Positions 10,097 to 21,220 of a DNA stretch of 64,000 bases are shown here, piece after piece (the first letter of the stretch is position 1; every line of letters starts with the position of its first letter). A program made the translations under genes and the position numbers. Under the pieces are notes generated by a model, which searched no databases, was not told the origin of the DNA, and saw only the letters and a program-made list of their open reading frames with translations. The DNA is from Tetradesmus obliquus. Lineage: Eukaryota; Chlorophyta; Chlorophyceae; Sphaeropleales; Scenedesmaceae. The DNA lies in NCBI GenBank assembly GCA_030272155.1, contig CP126192.1:5366501-5430500 (forward strand), in the 5' to 3' direction.

Positions 10097-11281
10097 GTGC
10101 TGTTGTGAAGTAGCTGTAGCAGTGTGAAGGGCTGGCAGGTCTCTGCTGCAGTGCAGAGCCTGTGAACGATTTTGTTACAAAGAGTCGAGGCAGTCAGCAA
10201 GGTTACATTTGTCTTGTGTATGCACTGCTGCGTGCAGTGCGCGTGCTGCAGATTAGTGTGTTGGTGGCATAGCTGCTGCCTGCTGGTGTGCTATTGTCAC
10301 AAAAAAACTGCTACAAAAAATGTTGTAGCATTAAAGGTAGGCAGCAGCTCTTGTGCCACTGAGCAAGTGGTGTACAGAACAGGGATGCGAGTGTAGTGGT
10401 GTACATGATTGTTGGTGGTGCAGCAGATTAGGTCAGGTTGGTAGGAGCTGTATCTTGCGATTGTTTTGAGAACAGCATCAGGCCATGATAAGCCTGGTGG
10501 AGCTTTTTGTGTGGGTGGAAGTTGTGATAAACACAGCAGCAAAACTCTGCTGTTGCTATTGTGCCGATGGTCATAAAGCTGTTTGGCTGTGTGTGTGGTA
10601 CAGACAGCAAGATTCTTTGCTGACAGAAATGGGTCTTGGTCACCCAGTGGAGCTCCAGCAGCGCATGCACTTCTATGTGCATGGCCATTATGGTTGTGGA
10701 CAGGATTTTCCTGTATGATATTGCCTGGAACTTTGGTGCAAGGGTAACCATATGATACTGGAAGATTTTCACGAAATTGACGGCGCAGCGATGCTGAAAC
10801 TCAAAAGTATGCATTGAAGCAAGTTGCTGCACTGTAGCACGGTGCTAAGTGTGTGAATACCGCAGATTGCACGCTGGACAGCAAAAACCGTTCAACATGC
10901 GCGCTTTGGACACATGGTCAGCAGATTCATGCTGCTCGTGATCTCCTGCTTTGAACAGCAGATCTACCACTGTGAACTTCTCTGCTGACCATGAAGCCGA
11001 GCTGCGGAGTCTGCGAGATGCACTTCAAACTCTAAATAAGCTGATTTGATAAAGCTATCAATCCGCTGCAGATCTGGTGGGATGGTACTCAAGCATGAAG
11101 CCTTGTGCCCTGTCCCCTTCAAGGCTTGGTAACGCTCGAGCTGAGCTCAGGGCAGGCAACAACCGAACAGCAAATGCAGATATTTGTAAGAACACTTTTT
11201 TTTGGTTGTGCATAGCTTCTGCAAAACGTTAGCGATCCCGCAGCAACCCTCGGGGTGTGTCGGCAACAACTCGGCAGCGCG
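10097..11281. other. Intergenic region, no gene recognised
   Basis: About 1.2 kb, noticeably richer in A/T than its surroundings. Open frames on both strands here lack domain similarity, and no phase-consistent exon chain was found. It lies 3' of the ferredoxin-like gene and 5' of the first lactone-oxidase gene. Confidence 0.4.
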
Positions 11282-12787
11282 ATGCCGCTCAGCAGTCGTG
11301 CAGCCGCTGCTTGGGTGCTTTTACTCTGCGTTTGTGCCCTACCTCTTATTGAGATACAGGTGAGCGCCTGTGCTGGAGTCACCGTGCAAATATCAGTCAG
11401 TCGAGAGAGCTCTGACGATAGTAGCGGGCACTGCACCATCAGCCTGCTGTCTGGCAGGTCGTAGCCATAGGTATTGAGCTACTCAAACCAGTGATCGTTT
11501 CAAGTGGCTGACGCGGCGCTGCTCGCTAGCTGTGGCACAGTAGCTGCTATTACTGCACTACTACCCAACTGCACTTGCCCACATGTCCACATGCCACAGC
11601 ACAGTGTATTCACATGATGTGTCATGCCCAGTCCCATATGCAAGGTGTCCAAGGGGCTGTCCAAGGGGCATGCATGTGCTCTTACCTACATGCCAGCCCT
11701 CACCCAGTAAACAGCAAAGTCTGAAGTCGTAGTCCTGCTGCAGCAGTTGACATGACTCCCAGCCAGCCCGTCTCTGCTCTTGCGTTGCAATGCATGAACC
11801 CTGCGCCACGGCCTGACGTCAATTGATGACGCATGTTATCTGCCACGCCTGCACGCACAGGCCCTGTCACCTCTGAAGCCACCAAAGACCATTACAGCTT
11901 CACTGACGTCTGCATATGGGGACGTGACCTGCGAGAACCAGCAGGTGGTGGTCCCCACCAGCACTGCTGAGGTTGCTGCTGCTGTCAGGTACTACTACAG
12001 CATGCAGCCAGCATCAGCAGGAGGGCCAGCAGCCACTGGGGGCACCCCTGTCAAGATCCGGGTGGTCAGCAGGGCCAGGGGCTTCAATGCATCGGATGGC
12101 TACAGGTAAGTACAACATCTGTGATAGGCACCTTCTGGACGCAGCTGAGCTTACCTGTAGAACAATTTGAGCAGTGTTGCTCATTAGGCAGGTGCTTCTG
12201 GCCAAGTACCTCAACAATAGCTGTCAGCAATGCAAAGCAGGAGCAGCTGCAGCAGCAGCAGTAGCAGAAAGCACACAATGGACCATGCAGCTGCCGTGAA
12301 TTTGGCTCCAGTTGCAGGTGACTGCAGGCCAGCAACGTTGCTGTCCCTTGCGCTGCAGGCAGATGGGCTTCCATGAGCGAGCAGGCTTTGCATGCGCTAA
12401 GGGCTCACAGCCCGGCACAGGTGCTGTGTCGCTGCTCATGGTCAACATGCGCAAAGTGCTGAGTCGCAGCGGGGCAACTGTGAGGATGCAAGCAGGTGCG
12501 CTGGGTCAGCGGGCAATGGGTCCAACCATGGACAGGTGGTGCCTCCTGCAACAACCCCGCTGCGCCTGGCCAGAGTGGTTGGTCCGCACTGCGGTGTAGC
12601 TTCTTGATGGACCAGCATACTGGATGGATGCTGGGGCATCACATGCATACAGCATGGACTAGCAGTCTGCACATGATAGCGCTGCTACCCTACTGCAGGA
12701 TTTGATCTGAGCTACACGTGACAAGCGTCACAACCCCATGGGTCTTTCCGTGCTGCTGCCGCTGCTGCTGGTGTATGTGTGTGCAAC

Positions 12788-12847
<60 letters not shown>

Positions 12848-15833
12848 AGGCATCACTCTGACCGAGATCCTGCGCTACGCCACCAGCCAGAACTTGACTG
12901 TGCCGTTCGGAGCAATGCCGCAGTATGGTGACCTCACACTAGGTGGCACACTGGCCACTGGGGCACATGGCCTGGGAGGCAGGAGCAATGCAAACATGGT
13001 GCGCCTTGCTGCTGCACCAGCACTAAAGCCAGGAGTCCAAGTTGGTGCAACAGGCATTGATTGACCGCTGTGCCAGCTGCTGCATTTTAATTCTGCGCTT
13101 GCTGAGCACACTTTGTTTTTGAGGGATGCATGCACTTCTGAGCGCAGTTGCGGCTCGATGGCAGCTTTCAGCAGGTGCATGATGCTCTTCCCACAGGTGC
13201 TGTCTCACTCCCCACTCGTGCATTTGCCTGGGGCTCGGCGGTCGCATGTTTGCACTACACAAAGGAGCACTTGCAGAGGGCACAGCATTGGACTTGAGCC
13301 GCAACAAGAGCACAGCCTCAGCAACTCATCTGTGCCACTGCTGTGTCCCTTCTACATCACAACACATCGATCTGCAGGCTGACATTGTGAGAGCCATCAC
13401 TTTTGTGGACGGCACCGGCAACATAACACGTGTGAGCCGCAACTCAAATGTGGGCCGCGGCTTGGTTGGTGGCCTTGGCATGCTGGGTGTTATAACAGAA
13501 GTAACACTGCAGCTGAAGCCTGGCTCTGGCAAGACAAGGAGCTGGTCCCCTGGCTTGAGGAGTGATGCCAACTTTGCACAGGAGCTGCTGCAGCTGTGGG
13601 TGAGTGCAATGACTCAGAGCCACTGCTGATGGTCACTTTGTCTAATTCAACAGCATTGGAGCCTTCTTTTGTTACAGCTAGATAGTAAAAAGCAGTGCAC
13701 CACTGAACTTGCAGCATATCTGTGTGGTGTGGGGCATCAGTGCGTTCAGCTACACAGTGCAGCAGTGCCTGATGTCGGCTGTGCTTGCAGTCGCTGCTGC
13801 AGCTGCTCACATCAAGACGAGCATAAGCTCAAGGTTCAGAGCCTCTCTGCTGCTGCTGCTGCTGCTTCCTTGCAGGAGAAGTACAGCCACATTTCAGTTT
13901 ATTGGCGGCCAGATCTGAAGCAGTATAAAGCAACTGTGGTGGAGGAAGTCCCACTGAGCTCGCCGCTTCATCCCCCACCCGTAAATGCATCCTTGCCGCC
14001 AACTGGAGGCCTATTCCACCCTCAATCCGAGTCAATTGTATCCACTGCCGGGCAGCTCATTGCTGCCTTGCATTCTGACAAGGACAGCACCGGCCTGTTT
14101 TGCAGGGCATTTGGCAGCTTCTTGTTCAATTCCGAATCCTTTGGATGGGTGTATGGCTACAAGCAGGGAGCGGGTGGTGCAATCACGCCTTTTACAGCAG
14201 ACAACGGCACTGGTTTCACAAACGACATGCAGGTGATGATGACGACGGCACACACAACAACAGCAATGCTGTCGTTACCATGTCAAGCACACACGCTGCA
14301 ATCACGCGTGACTGAACTGCTCACGGCTGGCGTGGCTTTTGTACCTAGCACAGCGCCTTGTATGGGCATGATTTGTTGCACAATATGCATGCGGCTTGTT
14401 GTGGTGTCTGTTCTGTACACAACACAACCCTGCCCAGATGTCATGCCTACGTTTGCGTTATTTATTTCTCCGCTTGCAGACGTCCGAGTGCGACATCCCT
14501 GGCAGTCCCCCTGGAAGCGGCAGCTGCTTCTACAACCCTGCTGTGTGGGAGCGCATATGGACCAAGGAGAAAGCAGCTGGCAGCAGCCGGCTGACCCCAA
14601 GCATCTCCCTTGAAGAGATTGAGTTTGCTTTAGAGGCCACGAGCTTGCCGTCTTTCATAGCTGACTTCAAGCTGATGGCGGCAAACATGAAAACGGATGT
14701 GCCAGGTCAGGGACTTTTTTGTGCATGGCAGCTGGCAATGCGTGCCATCACAGGCCAGCCACAGCAGAGCAAAAGCTGGCCGCAGTGCAGTGGCGTGGCG
14801 TTGGGCAGTAGCTGCAGCAGGGTGGTCACTGGGCAGTTGCTGCTCACACCTGGCCGGTGGCACGTGCATTACATTGCTGAAGAAGCACTGCCTTTTTGAC
14901 ATGCCTTTGTCTCAAAAAGAGCGACACACTGGTCTATCATCGCGCAGCTGTGGTGCCTAATGATACACACAGTCTGTCAGATGGTGCGCAGACTCACATG
15001 ACACAATGACCTCGTCACACAGGACCATGGCACGCCACGCGCCGGGTTCAACTATGCATGCACACATTACTGATGTGCATGTTGCCGCACATATCGCCAT
15101 GTATGCCTGTCCTGGCTGTGCAGGTGGCTGCTGGCCTGGTGGCATGATGGTGCTGCGAACAGGGTTCCGTACACGCGACCACATCAGCCCCCAGACTGGC
15201 AGCGCAGCCGAGCGCGTGATGTGGGTGGAGCTGGGTGTGTTCAGGCCCAACGTCCCCCTGAATGCACAGCAGCAGAGCCTCAAGCCGCGGCAGCAGAAGC
15301 GAGGAGCGGCCGTCCAGCAGTATTTTGAGCAGCTCCTGGTGTGCAAATGTGAGTAAGGCCTGAACCGCTCAGCCGGTACAGGTGTGCTCTGGTATGGTGC
15401 ACATGCTCGGCAGCATATGCAGCGCTGCTGCTCGGCAGCATGGAGTCTTGCTGCTGTTCGCACAGGCTGCCTTCTGAGCCGTTTTCACCTGCATTCACTG
15501 CTGCCTGCAGACAAGGCGAGGCCGCACTGGGGCAAGGGCTGGAGCCGCGTCTTCACTTCAACCGCCTGCCCAATCAAAGACCTGTACCCTGCAAGCAACT
15601 GGGCCACGCAGCTGTCCCTGCAGCAGCAGTATGACCCTGCAAAGCTGTTTGAGACGCAGCTGCTGAGCAGCGTGCTTATGGGAGGTGCGGCCAATCCCGG
15701 CGGGGCTGCATGCACGAGTGAGATGAGCTGCTACTGCAATGCAGATGAGGATTGCGGCGCTGCTGGGTTGTGCTGCAAGGCTGCACCAGCAGTGCTGCCA
15801 GCTGTCAAGAGCAAGCTGTGCCTGCCATGCTGA
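11282..15833 (+). CDS. Secreted sugar-1,4-lactone oxidase, plant L-gulonolactone-oxidase type (copy 1)
   Basis: Nine exons: 11282-11359, 11861-12105, 12359-12495, 12850-12998, 13378-13599, 13876-14232, 14480-14705, 15124-15348 and 15511-15833. They give 653 residues with consistent phases. Exon 1 is a signal peptide (AAAAWVLLLCVCALPL). Exons 2-5 form an FAD-binding PCMH-type domain, with TSTAEVAAAV, VVSRARGFNASDG, GDLTLGGTLATGAHG and GRGLVGGLGMLGVITEV. The C-terminal catalytic domain ends with RPHWGKGW, the HWGK signature of the gulonolactone/arabinonolactone/galactonolactone oxidase family. These flavoenzymes oxidise aldonolactones, usually passing electrons to O2 and making H2O2. A Cys-rich tail (CTSEMSCYCNADEDCG...) follows, unusual for the family. 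I see no histidine in the usual covalent-FAD position. Exon 4 is preceded directly by a long CTG tract. The substrate cannot be told from sequence. Confidence 0.88.
12790..12849. repeat. CTG tract forming a splice acceptor in lactone oxidase copy 1
   Basis: About 19 CTG triplets running straight into CTGCAG, the acceptor of exon 4 (first coding base 12850). The reading frame through it would give poly-Ala, but the conserved exon begins only after the tract. Confidence 0.93.
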
Positions 15834-16140
15834 AGTTATACTTTCAAAGTGTGTGCACTGTATAAGCATCTAGCAACCCAGCCTGAGAATGAGGAATCGG
15901 ACGAAGCTAATCGTATGTGTACCCCAGTATATTCCAGTGCAACTCACTCTTGTTGCACTTGAAGTGTAAGGTATGTAAGCAGTCTTGCACAGCCCCTTAC
16001 CCACTCACTCTCCGCAGGGGGTTTGTAACAGTGCACTGCAGTCGGATATGTGTTGTTTTCTTCAACAGTTGCAGGGCGCAACATCCTTGTGGATGCTGGC
16101 AGCTGGCTTGAGCTCACAATGTGTTGTTGTGATTATGTTC

Positions 16141-16211
16141 AGGTCATTTTGATGTTCACATCATTTTGATGTTCACATCATGTTGATGTTCACATCATGT
16201 TGATGTTCAAA
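16141..16211. repeat. Minisatellite, 17-18 bp unit
   Basis: Four imperfect tandem copies of a unit like CATTTTGATGTTCACAT. Later copies change TTTT to TGTT. The array is followed by an A-rich break. Confidence 0.9.
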
Positions 16212-16344
16212 AGGGTGTGCTGCATGTATAGCAGCATTCTCAGCGGCATGTATACAGCCGACATTATGTATGACAGGCTACTGGCTTGTGTGGGGCAGTT
16301 GCTTGTATGCGGTGTGTGTGTGGGTGTGTGGGTGGAGGGTGTGT

Positions 16345-16368
16345 GGGTGGGGTTTGGGGGTTAGGGGG
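16345..16368 (+). other. G-quadruplex motif in a GT-rich block
   Basis: Four G runs (GGG, GGGG, GGGGG, GGGGG) separated by loops of 1, 3 and 3 bases fit the canonical quadruplex pattern. The surrounding 16.30-16.57 kb is a TG-rich purine/pyrimidine-alternating stretch. Function unknown. Confidence 0.75.
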
Positions 16369-17047
16369 AGGTGTGACCAGTACAGACAGCCAGAATGCCG
16401 AGAAGCACCGCTGGGCGCTTCGGTGTATGGTGTGTAGTCATGTGTGGTGTGGTGTGATGTAGTGGTTGCCCAATGAGCATGTCATTGGCTCGGGCTGTGT
16501 TCCCTTCGTTAACACACAAATCGTGATGTGCGGTGTGGGTTGACTGGCTATGGTTGTGTGTGTGGTGGTTGCTTACATTACGCCCGTGGTACTGCACCCG
16601 CATGTCCTTGCTAGGAACGGATCTGTGTCTTGCATGCATCAGTGATCACTACTGTGGCTTCTGCTGCCTACTTGCGTAGCTTGCAAGCTAGCTTGCAAGC
16701 TTGCCTTTGTTTGTGCGCTGCCTTCGAAGGTGAATTTGCTGTTCTCAGGTGAGCTTGTGCATTGGGCTATTCACAGAGAGCTTGCATATAGCATGAAAGC
16801 ATGGAAATATCCTCAGCACGTTTCAGACGAGAAGCGCGTCGAAAGCGTTATGTAAGGCGGCGAGAACATCTGGGCTTTACATGGTGCCAAGCTGACCAGG
16901 CTTCATCTTGTGCTTTTGGATATGCATTGCTACGGCTGCAACATGTTTTGGTTTCAGGATGACATGTTTGAAGCTTCTGTGGGTGTGGTTGCTGCAGCTG
17001 GGAAGCGGGACAGCACGTGGCACTAAGCTATTGGGTACAGTTGTCAT

Positions 17048-17130
17048 GTCAGATTGTGCTGCTATGCCAGTGTTATGCCAGTAATGTGCCAGTGTTGTGC
17101 CAGTGTTATGCGAGTGTTATGCCAGTGTTA
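17048..17130. repeat. Short tandem repeat, ~10-11 bp unit
   Basis: About seven imperfect copies of TATGCCAGTGT, with variants such as GTGCCAGTGT and ATGCGAGTGT, arranged head to tail. Confidence 0.85.
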
Positions 17131-17460
17131 TGCTGAGCCAGCGTAACGGTACATGTGAAGGTGACGAGCTGCTGCTACAGCAGCAAATGACGTTGCATTG
17201 CAATTAAGTTCACCAGTTTACAATTAGTACCAATTTACCATTACCAGAACCAGTTTACTATTAATGTGGTGATGGAGACATTCGGTATGCTGCATGCTGT
17301 GGTTGGGGTGCTTGGTTGCAGCGACTGTCGCATGCCACGAGGCAAACTATCCAGTGCTATATTCATGCTCGTGCTGTCAGGGATGTGGTGTGTAGCTTTA
17401 CTATTGCATGTGGCAGGAGCCCATGCTGGTGCTAGCCGGTACAAATGTGTTGCTGGCAGC

Positions 17461-17556
17461 CTCACATTTGCATTGCTCCTGCCTCCCAGCTGCAGGTCGT
17501 GTGTCCCGTTGGGCGGTGTGGCACCTAGAGTGAGGTCTCCAATTTGCTGGCCAGGG
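17461..17556 (-). pseudogene. Relic exon of a third lactone-oxidase copy
   Basis: On the minus strand this encodes QIGDLTLGATPPNGTHDLQL followed by GGRSNANV. It is clearly related to the end of exon 4 of oxidase copy 1 (QYGDLTLGGTLATGAHGLGG, then RSNANM). The flavin-domain GAHG motif is lost (now THDL), two residues are inserted, and the donor context reads ATGTGAGG. No neighbouring exon of the family was found, so this is an isolated, decayed fragment. It has the orientation of copy 2 but lies next to copy 1. Confidence 0.78.
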
Positions 17557-18306
17557 GCTGGCAAGAAGGCAAAGATACATACACAGCCCCTTGCCTTGAA
17601 CTGGGTACACTGCAGCAGGATGTGGTTGACTCAACCAGTTGTCAGTGGCTGGGGCCGCCCGGGTCACCCGCAAGCTTGCGCACTTGCAAGTTGCGCAAGA
17701 CAATGCTCACAACAACTGCAAGGAATGTCTCGTACAACTGATCCAACGTAAATCACAACGTTGATACCGACAACGACCTCAGATCTACAGGCTCTAGGAG
17801 TCTGCAAGCAGCTGAGCTGCTGTTGTGTTTGGGTGACCCATATGCGTTCCTCCTCAGCCCCGCTCAAAGGCGAACACCAAGTACAGGTTGCTGCATTTAT
17901 GTCACTTTTTTTGTATATCTCGGAACCGACTGTCAGCTGTTTGGTCGATGATCGCGAACTACATGTTCGAACTACGGAGGAAGAACGCAATAACAATCAG
18001 CAAATCACCAGCTCTGGTTGAGGCTCAACGGCCAGCACGTGCTTCACGACGACTAGTAGATGATTCTTTGTGGCTTTCAGACTTGTAGGGTGCATCCTGC
18101 TCTCCTGTTCGTTGGCACACAACTCATCAAAGCAGACAGGAGGAGCTGCCCGGCGAACTTGTAGCCAGCTGCGGTATTGGCAGCGGGAATCTTTTGCTTC
18201 TCCTGGTTTTCCTTGGCACAGCTAGGCACCACAAGCCTTTCCGCGCGTCAGGCCTCTGCACCTCTACACCCCTTGATAGCCACTGTTTCTAGCTGTAGCG
18301 CACACA

Positions 18307-21183
18307 ATGAGGAAAACATGGCTTTGCGTTGTGATCTGCGTGGCGATCGTTTCTCCCCGAGGTAAGCAGCCACGATCACCATCCCCTGCTGCCTCAGCGT
18401 ACGACCAAAGCACCAAGGCATTCCCGCATGTTCAGGCAAACACAGCTGCAAGCTCTTCAAGGACAAGGCAGAAGTTTTTTTCAAGGTATTCGCCGCATCA
18501 TCGCCTGCTCGCCGCCCACCCATGAACTGCTGCTTCCAGAGTGACACAGCAACCTCCAGCAGCACTTCCGCACCCATGTGACCCCTGCATCTATCCAGCA
18601 GCAGTTATCTCGCTTGCTGCCTCTGCTGGCCTGCAACCGTACACCTTTGCTGCTGTATGCTTTGCGTGCGCATGCAGAAGCAGGCGCAGCCCACACTGCT
18701 GCAGCCGAATCAGGCCCGGGCCCGGCTGGACCCGCAGCGGCATCAAGCCATACCCAAATGCATGCGGCGCCAACGGCTGCAGCAGCACCCCTGGGCGCTG
18801 TCAGCGCTGCACATGTGCATGTGGCCGGCTCTGCGGGCCCTGAACCCTCTGCAGGGCACGTCACCGGCGCCAGGCCTGCGGGGCCTAAACCCTCTAGAGG
18901 AGCAGATCTGCAGGGCCTGCACCAACTGCAGTGCCGGCCGCGGCTGCAACGCGTAAACCCTCTGAAGGGCCGGTCAGCGGCGCCGGTCCTGCCGGTCCTG
19001 CGGGGCCTGCAGGGGCAGAGCCGACTGGCGACATTGCTCGCTCGCTGCTCGGCGCCACCGGCTGCGCCAACAATGAGCTGCCGCGCCGCCCGCCAACGCA
19101 CGGTGGATCGCAAGCGGCGACTGCAACCCGCAGAACGAGGGCTCATTCGACAGCACTGTGTGCGAGGTTGCCTGCCTGCCTGGATTCACTGCATCCGGGA
19201 GCTTCTCCAGCACCTGCTCATGTGTGGGTGGAACAACCTGCTTCGGGTGGACTACTACATCAACCTCGCTGGCCTGCAAACTGCCAGGTGAGTCGGCTTC
19301 AAAGCATCCTGCAAGGCAAACGGAACTGCTGTGGTCATCAGAGGGCGTGTTTTTCTGCTCTCTGCAAAATTGGGCCAGGAGGTTCCCGGACACGAGAAGC
19401 CATATTTGGGCATACTCGAAGTGGTGAACCTGGAGCATGAACGGTGCATCTTCCCTGTCCGCTGTTCTGAGGGCCAAAGAAATGACAGGATCAGAGAAAC
19501 AGATGCGTATAATTTCCGCTAAGTGGCGCCCTCTCTTAGGCATCACTGCTTGCTTGCTACAGCGACAACACTCCAGGACGTGGTGTGCATGCCTGTTGCT
19601 TCCTCAGCAATGGAAGCGCCCTGGACAACACACAGCGCGGAGCCTCTACCAGCAACCGGTCTCAATGCTGGCAGCATCGACTGCTGACCCCACTGAGCAA
19701 ACACATTCACAACCCGCTGCTGTGTTGTGTGGATTGTCACCTGCAGGCTGTGCAGGCACGCCCAGTACCGCCCTGGGTGTCACCCTGCCCCCCAATGCGC
19801 TGTGGGACTGCGCCCAGCTCTCCGCCAGCCCACCCGGCACCACGTGCAATGCAGGGTGCCCCTCCAACTATGTGCAGGCTGGCAATCTGTCCTCGCTGTG
19901 TGCTGGCGGGTCTGGGGCTGCCGCATGGCAGGCACCAACCGGCAGCGGCATCACATGCACGCTGGAAGGTGCGGCCGCAGGGTGCCTGCAACCTCCGCGG
20001 CAGGAGCAGCACCAGCAGCAGCAGTAAGAGCAGCTGCCTGTAAATGCCTGCAAGGATGGTAGTAACAGTAGCAGCAGCGCTATCAGCAGCAACACACAAC
20101 AACCACGCCTCCTAGCAGGACAGCAGCAGCAGCAGCGACTGCACGCCTGCATGATCAGAAGCAACAGCAGCAGCAGCAGCAGCTAGATGTGGTACGAGGC
20201 CAGGCCCTTGCGCTGGAATCAAGCACTATCAAAGCGGTATCTATCTCACACATTGACAGCTGGCAGCTGGCAATCCAGTTGTGCTGCTGCATTGTGTGTC
20301 GTGCACTGCAGCGATCCAACAGTGCTTCCTGCATTCCTGCTGGCTCACTTTTCCTGTCAAGGACCATGCTTTGTTGGCTTGCTGCTTGTAGTGCCCCAAG
20401 CGCCTTGCTCAAACAGCCCTGGCCCATCCACCGATGGAATGCCCTCCAATGCCCAGTGGTGAGCTGTCGGTTAGTCAAACAGCAGCAGCAGCAGCAGCAG
20501 CAACACCAGCAGCACCAGCTCCATACACCTGTGTTGTTGGCTGCACACAGCTTGTTGTTGAGCAAAGCGTGGGTGCATGCCGCAGGCAGCGCCGCCAGCG
20601 TACGCAAAACAGCATGCCGCACAGCAGCAGCATTGCCGACCGCTACGTGCTCAGTCTGCACACTGCAGCGACATGCAGCACGTGTCAAGTGATGCGAGCT
20701 TGTGACGCCCGTGCCTTGCATTGCAGGGCCTGCACGGGGCAGATCACTCCCAGTGGCAGCACCTGCCGGGCCACTTGTGTGCCTGGGTATGGCAATGTGG
20801 CCCCGACAGTCCTCCTGGCCACCTGCCTGAATGGCGTGTGGCGGCAGCCCGAAGGCAGCCTGACATGCGCCCTGAGTGCGTGCTGCTGCTGCAGCTGAAC
20901 TCCTGCAGATGCGCTTGCCCTGCGGCTGAATAGCATGCTGCTGGATTGGTCTTCTGCATTCCATGCAGTACGCAGAATGGATGCCTTGTGTAGGCACAGG
21001 GTGGGTGGTGTCAACAAGCATGGCTGCCAGGAGTCACCATCATCTGTCAACATATGTTGCGGAGGCATCCTGCCCACCCTGAGTTCAGAAACCTGAGCGC
21101 TGCACTAATTGGCCCCTTCGTCCTGACGCGCGTCCACAGCTTTTGTCTTTCGGTCATGCTCCTGTGTGTGAATCTCGCTGGCT

Positions 21184-21220
<37 letters not shown>

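Larger units (their letters stand above)
15834..18306. other. Repeat-rich spacer 3' of lactone oxidase copy 1
   Basis: About 2.5 kb without an intact gene. It contains TGTAA motifs at 15965 and 15974 that could serve oxidase copy 1. It also holds a 17-18 bp minisatellite, a GT/G-rich block with a quadruplex motif, a ~10 bp tandem repeat and a decayed lactone-oxidase exon, each listed separately. Confidence 0.6.

Noticed and set aside
16141-16211. Possible CRISPR array
   Set aside because: Contiguous minisatellite without unique spacers, in a eukaryotic genome.
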